This document shows, one piece after another, positions 58,327-64,000 of a DNA stretch of 64,000 nt. The translations under genes were made by a program, and so were the position numbers. Below the pieces are notes generated by a model. The model had not been told where the DNA came from, searched no databases, and worked only from the letters and a program-made list of their open reading frames with translations. Every line of letters starts with the position of its first letter. Within the stretch, counting starts at the first letter, position 1. This DNA is from Paenibacillus pabuli (lineage in GTDB: Bacteria > Bacillota > Bacilli > Paenibacillales > Paenibacillaceae), in contig NZ_CP073714.1 in the NCBI RefSeq assembly GCF_023101145.1, positions 310,001 to 374,000 on the forward strand. Reading direction: 5' to 3'.

Positions 58327-59175
58327 ATGGAAGGCATGAAAGGTGGACTTGTACGTTTACGCGCATTAATGGATGACTTGACTCCGTCGGAACGGAAGAT
58401 CGGAGCTTACATTCTCGATCATCCCCAAGAGACGGTTCAGTCCTCGGTGGCACAGCTGTCTGAACGGAGCGGTGGCAGCCCGGCTGCCATTATCCGCCTC
58501 TGCAAATCACTGGGTGTAACGGGTTTTCAGGAGCTGAAGCTGAAGATTGCCGGAGATTTGCAGACAGGTGAGCAATACCAATATACGGAGATTCGTCCCC
58601 AGGACTCCATGGAGAGCATTATTCAGCATGTGTCCGCAAACAATATTCAATCAGTGAAGGATACCGTTCATATTTTGGACCCACGTCTGGTGGAACAGGC
58701 AGTGGATGTACTTCATCGGGCAAACCGGATCTTTTTCTACGGGGTGGGGGCCTCCAACCTGATTGCGCTGGATGCACACTACAAGTTCATGCGAATCAAT
58801 CGCACAAGCTTTTCGTTCGCCGATCCGCATATGCAGATTTCGTCCGCAACGACGCTTCGCGAAGATGATGCGGTGGTATGTATCTCGTATTCAGGGGAGA
58901 CTTCGAACGTGATCTCCTGTCTGAAGCATGCTCGTGAAGGCGGCGCTGCAACGATTAGCATTACCAAGTGGGGAAGCAATACGCTCAGCAGTCTGGCGGA
59001 TGTGCCTCTGATGATTACTTCCACCGAAAGCGATATCCGGAGCGGAGCAACTTCCTCACGCATCGCACAGCTGAATGTGATTGACATCCTGTATCTGGCG
59101 ATTGCCAGCCGCGACTACAACCAGTCGGTGGAATATTTGGAGAAGAGCCGGCAGGCTATTCTGGAGCATAAGTAA
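58327..59175 (+). CDS. RpiR/MurR-family regulator
   Basis: A 282-residue regulator with an N-terminal RpiR-type helix-turn-helix (SSVAQLSERSGGSPAAIIRLCKSLGVTGF, about 39-67) and a C-terminal SIS sugar-phosphate domain (FFYGVGASNLIALD, CISYSGETSNVI). By context it should sense MurNAc-6-phosphate or GlcNAc-6-phosphate and control anmK, murQ-murK and the sugar transporter; the AT-rich boxes before those genes are likely targets. AAAGGAGG precedes the ATG. Convergent with murQ, with a shared terminator. Confidence 0.9.
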   Translation: MEGMKGGLVRLRALMDDLTPSERKIGAYILDHPQETVQSSVAQLSERSGGSPAAIIRLCKSLGVTGFQELKLKIAGDLQTGEQYQYTEIRPQDSMESIIQHVSANNIQSVKDTVHILDPRLVEQAVDVLHRANRIFFYGVGASNLIALDAHYKFMRINRTSFSFADPHMQISSATTLREDDAVVCISYSGETSNVISCLKHAREGGAATISITKWGSNTLSSLADVPLMITSTESDIRSGATSSRIAQLNVIDILYLAIASRDYNQSVEYLEKSRQAILEHK

Positions 59176-59260
59176 AGTAGAACCATATGAATCCCTTTCT
59201 GTATACACAGGAGGGGATTTTTTGACGGAATATATCCGCTTTTAGTATAAAAAAGTCAAA

Positions 59261-59291
59261 AAAAGAGCCCAGACTAATGTTGGGCTCTTTC
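59261..59291. terminator. Terminator between RpiR and murQ genes
   Basis: AAAGAGCCCA pairs with TGGGCTCTTT; runs of A/T on both sides allow use in both directions, strongest for murQ on the minus strand. Confidence 0.88.
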
Positions 59292-59318
59292 AACCTCTAG
59301 AAATACCGCCTGTACGAC

Positions 59319-60224
59319 TCAGGAAGGCCCCACAATGGCGGCGCGGACAAATCCGTCAGCCAGATCCAGTCTGCGCTGAGCTTCCACGGCGTCCACGCCT
59401 GCCATCAGCATGACGATTGCCGTTTTTACATGACCGTCAGCGCCGGCAAAAGCCTGTTCAATGTCCGCTTCGTTCGCTCCGGTTGCCAGATGGATCATGC
59501 GTTTGGCCCGGTGGACAAGCTTTTCGTTTGAGGGGTTCAGATCGACCATGAAATTGCGGTAAACCTTGCCCAGACGAATCATGGCGGTCGTGGTGAGCAT
59601 GTTCAGAATCATTTTCTGGGCGCTGCCTGCCTTCATACGTGTTGAACCCATGACAACCTCTGGCCCGACAACCGCCTCGATACTTACATCAGCCAAATGG
59701 GTCATCGGTGTACCTGCATTGTTACTCAGGCTGATTACCGTAGCTCCGATCTCCTTGGCGTATCTCATCGCACCCAGCACATACGGTGTTCGTCCACTGG
59801 CTGCAATGCCGACCACGACATCGTTTTCGTCTAATCCATGTTCATCAAGGTCCGCAGCTCCCAAGTCCTCACTATCTTCAGCACCCTCAACCGGGTCCTT
59901 CACTGCCCGGAATCCCCCTGCAATAATACCCTGCACCATGGAGGGCGGGGTTCCGTAGGTAGGCGGGCATTCGGAAGCGTCAAGGATTCCCAATCGTCCA
60001 CTGGTGCCTGCACCTACATAGAACAGCCTGCCCCCAGCCTGAAAAGCCTTCAGGATCAGGTCCGCCGCTTGGGCAATAACCGGGATCAGGGGGTGAATCA
60101 GCTCCGCAATCCGTTGATCTTCCTTATTGATCAGTTCCATGATTTCTGCCGAAGGCAATTCATCGATATGATCCGTTAGTGGATTGGGTTGTTCCGTTAA
60201 TAATGAGTTCAGCATGTAATTCAT
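59319..60224 (-). CDS. murQ: N-acetylmuramic acid 6-phosphate etherase
   Basis: MurQ removes D-lactate from MurNAc-6-phosphate to give GlcNAc-6-phosphate, a step of peptidoglycan sugar salvage. The 301-residue SIS protein shows GAGTSGRLGILDASECPPTYG (about 63-83), GIAASGRTPYVLGA and GSTRMKAGSAQKMILNM, all family hallmarks. ATG 60224 is chosen because AAGGAGG lies before it; an in-frame ATG at 60260 lies within murK. It is the second gene of a murK-murQ unit, 22 bp after murK. Confidence 0.95.
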   Translation of the reverse strand: MNYMLNSLLTEQPNPLTDHIDELPSAEIMELINKEDQRIAELIHPLIPVIAQAADLILKAFQAGGRLFYVGAGTSGRLGILDASECPPTYGTPPSMVQGIIAGGFRAVKDPVEGAEDSEDLGAADLDEHGLDENDVVVGIAASGRTPYVLGAMRYAKEIGATVISLSNNAGTPMTHLADVSIEAVVGPEVVMGSTRMKAGSAQKMILNMLTTTAMIRLGKVYRNFMVDLNPSNEKLVHRAKRMIHLATGANEADIEQAFAGADGHVKTAIVMLMAGVDAVEAQRRLDLADGFVRAAIVGPS

Positions 60225-60246
60225 CCGTATGGCCTCCTTCTCTCTT

Positions 60247-61209
60247 TTAAAATGATTCATTCAGGGAACGGCGTTTTCTTGCCAGTAGTGCTGCACCTAC
60301 CGCTGGAGCAGGGGCATCTTCACGATATACAAAGTCCAACTCTCCATAATATCCCGATAACTTCTGGATAAATGTATTGCGGAAAAGCACAGCGTATCGA
60401 AACAGCGACCCGGACAGGACAACCTGAGTAGATGCAAATTCGGGATGACGGGCAATCAGCGCTTTGGCGGTATCCGCCAATTGTGCGGCCTCATCGATGA
60501 TTAGTGCCCGGGCAGCCTCGTCCCCGGATTCAGCTGCCTCTATAGCAAGGCGGGCAATGGATGCTGTCTCGCTTTTGCCCCAATTCGTCTGATAGACCCG
60601 CGACTTTAGCTCCGATATATCCCGAAGGTTCAGTTTCTTTAGAAGAAGCGGGGTTAAACGGGTTGGAGGAAGAACACCATCATAGCTCTGCATGACCGCT
60701 TGGAGTGCACGTTGTCCAATACGATAGCCGCTCCCTTCATCTCCGAGCAGATGACCCCAGCCTCCTGCACGGTATCGTTCTCCTTCCAGCGTAAATCCGT
60801 ACACGATGGACCCTGTTCCAGAGATGCACAATACACCGTGAGTATGTCCGAGAGAGGCCATCAGGGCAATCTCTCCTTCGGATGCAACCCAGACAGGACA
60901 GCTTTCTGATCCTTGCCGATTACGACTCTTCATATAGTTATTTACTGCGTCGGCTATAAGTTGCCGTTCTTGAATTGTGTCTATACCTGACATACCAAGG
61001 CATATACCTTCACAATTTGTCGATAAATCACTTTTTAGATTGAATAGCTGTTCCAGCACTCGTTGCAGTTCGGAAAGTGCCTGTTCCAGGGGTACGCTGT
61101 GAGGATTCGTGGGACCGCCGCTGAGCCGGGCGAGAATCTCGCCAGATTCAGAAATGATTGCTGCATCAGTATTGGTACCGCCTCCATCTACGCCAACATA
61201 TACTCGCAA
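60247..61209 (-). CDS. murK: MurNAc/GlcNAc kinase, BadF/BadG family
   Basis: A 320-residue sugar kinase of the BadF/BadG/BcrA ATPase group. The phosphate-1 motif GVDGGGTNTDAAI (about 6), ISGTGSIVYG (about 128), GGWGHLLGDEGSGYRIG and the adenosine motif VVLSGSLF are visible. In Clostridium the related MurK phosphorylates MurNAc and GlcNAc, which fits the murQ gene downstream. Start is TTG 61209 after GAGGTG. A glucosamine-kinase role is the main alternative. Confidence 0.88.
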   Translation of the reverse strand: MRVYVGVDGGGTNTDAAIISESGEILARLSGGPTNPHSVPLEQALSELQRVLEQLFNLKSDLSTNCEGICLGMSGIDTIQERQLIADAVNNYMKSRNRQGSESCPVWVASEGEIALMASLGHTHGVLCISGTGSIVYGFTLEGERYRAGGWGHLLGDEGSGYRIGQRALQAVMQSYDGVLPPTRLTPLLLKKLNLRDISELKSRVYQTNWGKSETASIARLAIEAAESGDEAARALIIDEAAQLADTAKALIARHPEFASTQVVLSGSLFRYAVLFRNTFIQKLSGYYGELDFVYREDAPAPAVGAALLARKRRSLNESF

Positions 61210-61272
61210 AGTGGCTCACCTCGATTGCTTGAGTTTTCTTTTTACATAGTATAGAGGCATAAAATCAAAAAG

Positions 61273-61290
61273 TAAAATTAAATTTTATAA
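61273..61290. promoter_or_regulatory. Palindrome TAAAATTAAATTTTA, possible RpiR site
   Basis: TAAAATT-A-AATTTTA (61273-61287) is a perfect palindrome about a central base. Together with 61288-61290 it includes ATTAAATTTTATAA, which matches the box before anmK in 13 of 14 bases. It lies between murK and the sugar transporter, where it could control both directions. Confidence 0.55.
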
Positions 61291-61302
61291 TAAAAAATAA
61301 TG

Positions 61303-61331
61303 TTGAATTTTTATTTCATAGCTCATATAAT
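61303..61331 (+). promoter_or_regulatory. Promoter of the sugar ABC transporter
   Basis: TTGAAT (61303-61308), 17-base spacer, TATAAT (61326-61331), near consensus. The leader before the binding-protein gene would be about 230 nt. Confidence 0.75.
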
Positions 61332-61372
61332 GAACTCAATCTACAATTTTGGAAGGAATTAATACTGTTAAT

Positions 61373-61387
61373 GTCAACTAAGTTGAC
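61373..61387. promoter_or_regulatory. Palindrome GTCAACTAAGTTGAC in the transporter leader
   Basis: GTCAACT-A-AGTTGAC is a perfect palindrome about 35 bases after the predicted transcription start. It could be an operator for another regulator. Its right arm also offers a TTGACG -35 box, but no good -10 follows. Confidence 0.45.
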
Positions 61388-61569
61388 GTTATATTGCATT
61401 TAAGAGATTAATCCTGCGTACGTTCAGGTCTAATCCATAAGGGAGGTGCATTTTCCTTACTGCCACGCTCAATAGTCTGTTAAGCCGTTTAAGGTTGGAC
61501 GATTTCAAAAGGGGTAGCATGGTTAAGCAATACAATTATCAGGAGACGACACGCGAAGGAGATGAAGGG

Positions 61570-62922
61570 ATGAAAAAGAAGGGTCTGGTATGGACAATGT
61601 TGTTGATGATGGTCTTGGTTACTGCCTGTGGGAATAGCGGTGGGGCTGCTTCGGATGACCCAAATGCTGAAGATACGGTAACGGTATGGACCTATCCTGT
61701 ACATGGCACATATGAAGATGAACTGAAGGATCTAATCTCTGATTTCAACAAAGAACACCCGAACATTACCGTGAAGACGGAAATGCTCTCCTGGGCGGAA
61801 GGCCCCAAAAAATTCGATGTCGCTCTGAATGCCGGGAACCCGCCGGATCTGTATTTCCACAGTGTAGATGGAACGTATGTGAACACGGGGCTCGGGCTTG
61901 AACTGGACAGCTACCTGACACCTGAGATCAAGGACGACTATCTGCCAGGTACGCTGGAGTTAGGCCAGATTCAGGGGAAACAGTATGGACTGCCTCTATA
62001 TCAATTCCAATGGGCTTGGGGTGGCAACAAACGCATTCTGGAGGAAGCGGGTATCGACTGGAAATCCATTCAGCAAAATGGCTGGACCTGGTCCGAATTC
62101 AACGATGCCGCGGCCAAGTTGACCCAAACGCTCGATGGCGGGAAGAAGCAGTATGCGTTGGTTACGGATGGTACATCGCTCGACTTCATTGAAATGCTGT
62201 CCCGAAACAACGGCATGATTGATGTTCTTGATACAGACGGCACGTTCCAATGGAATGATGGACGCATTCTGGACACTCTTTCTTTTATTAAAAATCTGAT
62301 GGATCAAGGATATATGCCGAAGGAAACGGCGGCTCTCGCTCCAGCGAAACGGACGGATATGTTCTACGCGGGGGAAACGGCCATTATCTCCAAAGCGATT
62401 CCTTATTATGATGTGATGATTCAGAACCGCAACAAGGACATTGATGATGGCAAGGTGCAGGGAGAGAAGATTGATTTTGTCCTGTTGCCTGTACCGCATA
62501 ATGATGATCAACCTGCGGCCACAACGATGGGTGGCGAAGGGTATGTCGCCTTCAAACAGAAGAAGGACAAGGGTGAACAGCATGCCAAAAATACGTTCCT
62601 GGTGATGGAGGCACTTAGTGGTGCCAAAGCAGGGAACTCGGCCAATGAACTGGCGCTTCCATTCGTAAGACAGTCCCAAGTGGATCTGTTTAAAGGAAAA
62701 GAGCTTGGTCAACCGGATAATCTGGCTGCTGCGAAAGTCATGGCAGAGAATATCGCTATGCCGGTAGTGCTTGAACTGGACATCGACAAGGCGTCTCAAC
62801 AAAAACAATTTAAGGAACAGGTTGTGAAGCCAAACATTCAGGCGCTGTTCTCAGGTGAGAAAACACCGGAGCAGATCGCAGAAGACTTCAAGAACAAAGG
62901 GCAGCAGATGTTTGGACAATAA
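61570..62922 (+). CDS. Sugar ABC transporter substrate-binding lipoprotein (CUT1)
   Basis: A 450-residue SBP_bac_1 protein with signal peptide and lipobox LVTAC (Cys 20). The mature domain begins DTVTVWTYPVHGTYEDELKD and contains FNKEHPNITVKTEMLSW and LNAGNPPDLYFHS, typical for oligosaccharide or amino-sugar binding proteins. ATG 61570 follows AAGGAG; the frame is open upstream to 61495. Divergent from murK, with a shared control region, it may bind MurNAc, GlcNAc or a disaccharide from the wall; this is inferred from position. Confidence 0.92.
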   Translation: MKKKGLVWTMLLMMVLVTACGNSGGAASDDPNAEDTVTVWTYPVHGTYEDELKDLISDFNKEHPNITVKTEMLSWAEGPKKFDVALNAGNPPDLYFHSVDGTYVNTGLGLELDSYLTPEIKDDYLPGTLELGQIQGKQYGLPLYQFQWAWGGNKRILEEAGIDWKSIQQNGWTWSEFNDAAAKLTQTLDGGKKQYALVTDGTSLDFIEMLSRNNGMIDVLDTDGTFQWNDGRILDTLSFIKNLMDQGYMPKETAALAPAKRTDMFYAGETAIISKAIPYYDVMIQNRNKDIDDGKVQGEKIDFVLLPVPHNDDQPAATTMGGEGYVAFKQKKDKGEQHAKNTFLVMEALSGAKAGNSANELALPFVRQSQVDLFKGKELGQPDNLAAAKVMAENIAMPVVLELDIDKASQQKQFKEQVVKPNIQALFSGEKTPEQIAEDFKNKGQQMFGQ

Positions 62923-62976
62923 CTCGGACAATAGACATAACGCAAAACCACACTGATTAGGAGAGGAGGAATCGCC

Positions 62977-63900
62977 ATGCAGACCGCCCTTGCGCCAAAA
63001 CCGTCCGTGCCCCGGACATCCCGGGTTGCCCGGTTTTGGCGGGACTACGGGTGGGCGTATTTGTTTATATTGGCGCCTGTCCTGCTGTTTCTCATTTTTA
63101 CACTGTATCCGGTACTTACGGCTCTTGTGATGAGCTTCCAGAAGTACAACATTATGAATTCTACCTGGGTCGGGTTGGACAACTATGAACGACTGGTGAA
63201 GGATGAGACGTTCTGGAAGTCGATTAAAAATACGGTGATCTTCACCGTAGGCACAGTCCCGGTCAATATTCTCATTACATTTGTACTGTCTTATTTCATC
63301 TATCAGATGAAAAGCAAATGGCAGACTTTCTTCAAAGCTACCATGTATCTGCCTGCGGTAGCGTCCGGGGTCACCATCTCCATTGTATGGCTGGCGATTT
63401 TTGACCCGACGGATTCGGGGCTGCTCAACCGTTTTCTCGGCTTGTTTGGTCTTGATCCGGTGATCTGGCTCGGCCAATCGGGTACGGCACTCTTTTCCCT
63501 CATTCTCATGAACTGGCTCGGATCGCACGGAGCGGGCATTATTCTGTACCTGGCAGCCATGGGCGGTATTCCAAAATCGCTGTACGAAGCGGCGGATATT
63601 GATCATGCCAGCGGCTGGACCCAGTTCAGCAAGATTACATGGCCGCTACTCAAACCAACGACACTGTATCTGCTCGTCACGGGTGTTATTACATCCTTCC
63701 AGGTGTTCATCTCGGTATATCTGATGACACAGGGTGGACCGAATTTTGCGACCACAACGATTGCTTACCTGATCTACGAGACGGCATTCAAGTTTTATGA
63801 GTTCGGATTGGCTTCTGCACAATCATTCGTATTGGCGGTCATCATCATTGTCATCTCCGTCATACAGTTCAAATATTTCTCCAGCGATATTGAGTACTAA
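62977..63900 (+). CDS. Sugar ABC transporter permease, MalF type
   Basis: A 307-residue permease with six membrane helices. The start (WAYLFILAPVLLFLIFTLYPV) and the EAA loop LYEAADIDHASGWTQFSKITWPLLKP (about 198-223) are those of CUT1 first permeases. GGAGAGGAGG precedes the ATG. It lies 54 bp after the binding-protein gene and 47 bp before the next permease. Confidence 0.94.
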   Translation: MQTALAPKPSVPRTSRVARFWRDYGWAYLFILAPVLLFLIFTLYPVLTALVMSFQKYNIMNSTWVGLDNYERLVKDETFWKSIKNTVIFTVGTVPVNILITFVLSYFIYQMKSKWQTFFKATMYLPAVASGVTISIVWLAIFDPTDSGLLNRFLGLFGLDPVIWLGQSGTALFSLILMNWLGSHGAGIILYLAAMGGIPKSLYEAADIDHASGWTQFSKITWPLLKPTTLYLLVTGVITSFQVFISVYLMTQGGPNFATTTIAYLIYETAFKFYEFGLASAQSFVLAVIIIVISVIQFKYFSSDIEY

Positions 63901-63947
63901 GGAGTATCAAGCATGTTGCATTAAGCATCCGGGGGTGAATGAAATCC

Positions 63948-64000
63948 ATGAAATCAACTCAGAAAAAGACACTGCTTGTCGTTGCATCCATTCTGCTGGT
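63948..64000 (+). CDS. Start of a second sugar ABC permease (cut by window end)
   Basis: Seventeen full codons are visible: a basic start (KSTQKK) leading into a hydrophobic run (TLLVVASILL), after GGGGGTGA. By order this should be the MalG-type partner of the preceding permease. Confidence 0.7.
   Translation, partial: MKSTQKKTLLVVASILL

Noticed and set aside
61996-62808. A 270-codon minus-strand frame within the sugar-binding protein gene
   Set aside because: Antisense shadow of a well-supported gene; composition typical of a reversed reading.
62851-63606. A 251-codon minus-strand frame within the sugar permease gene
   Set aside because: Antisense shadow of the permease, rich in Arg/His/Gln without a domain pattern.

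Overview
The window is chromosomal DNA of a Paenibacillus-like Firmicute. The basis is the 16S/23S/5S sequence, long tRNA arrays directly after the 5S genes, strong GGAGG-type ribosome binding sites, TTG and GTG starts, and gene content (GerMN lipoprotein, YdjO-type cold protein, wall-teichoic-acid TagA) typical of that genus. The species is inferred, not proven. There is no prophage, plasmid replication region or CRISPR array.

Layout. 1-2816: 3' third of a 23S gene, a 5S gene and 16 tRNA genes ending in a terminator. 3117-4004: lone alpha/beta hydrolase. 4311-13370: myo-inositol operon iolD-iolE-iolC-iolA-iolG-iolB followed by a LacI-type regulator; the promoter carries three TTAAGCGCTTAA-like palindromes and a cre-like site. 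13552-20796: a membrane-anchored protein and a GNAT protein, DUF4261 and DUF1304 proteins, a tagA/P-loop kinase-like/AraC operon, an SRPBCC protein and a soluble PAS-PAS chemoreceptor. 20937-28763: short pyruvate kinase, AraC regulator, PAP2 and CPBP membrane enzymes, cspA/ydjO cold genes, a C39-like protein with a membrane-anchored partner. 28927-30191: a complete IS3-family element inserted in the loop of a transcription terminator. 30258-36504: GY-rich small protein, methyltransferase, then a GntR regulator with an amino-acid ABC binding protein, permease, rocD and rocF (arginine to glutamate semialdehyde). 36847-43952: a complete rRNA operon (tandem promoters, 16S-23S-5S, no spacer tRNA) with 17 tRNA genes. 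43990-53345: pentapeptide protein, short-chain dehydrogenase-like protein, secreted CYTH-like protein, LysR regulator divergent from an iron-type ABC transporter whose last gene is a metallo-beta-lactamase protein. 53346-53819: stacked palindromes. 53820-56686: GerMN lipoprotein, wall amidase and a secreted protein, all on the minus strand. 56983-64000: peptidoglycan-sugar salvage (anmK, RpiR regulator, murQ, murK) next to a divergent CUT1 sugar ABC transporter that runs off the end.

How the genes work together. The iol genes cover six of the seven steps from inositol to acetyl-CoA; the aldolase (IolJ) and a dedicated importer are absent here. RocF and RocD convert arginine to ornithine and then glutamate semialdehyde; identical TTGTATACAA palindromes before the transporter and before rocD suggest one GntR-controlled unit. 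AnmK and MurK would both feed MurNAc-6-phosphate to MurQ, and a shared 14-bp box before anmK and before the sugar transporter suggests RpiR control of the set and a PTS-independent import route. The two rRNA/tRNA arrays are related but shuffled, and one carries a 108-bp insertion bounded by copies of the tRNA-Glu 3' end.

Limits: all assignments come from reading motifs and context by eye; no database search was possible.
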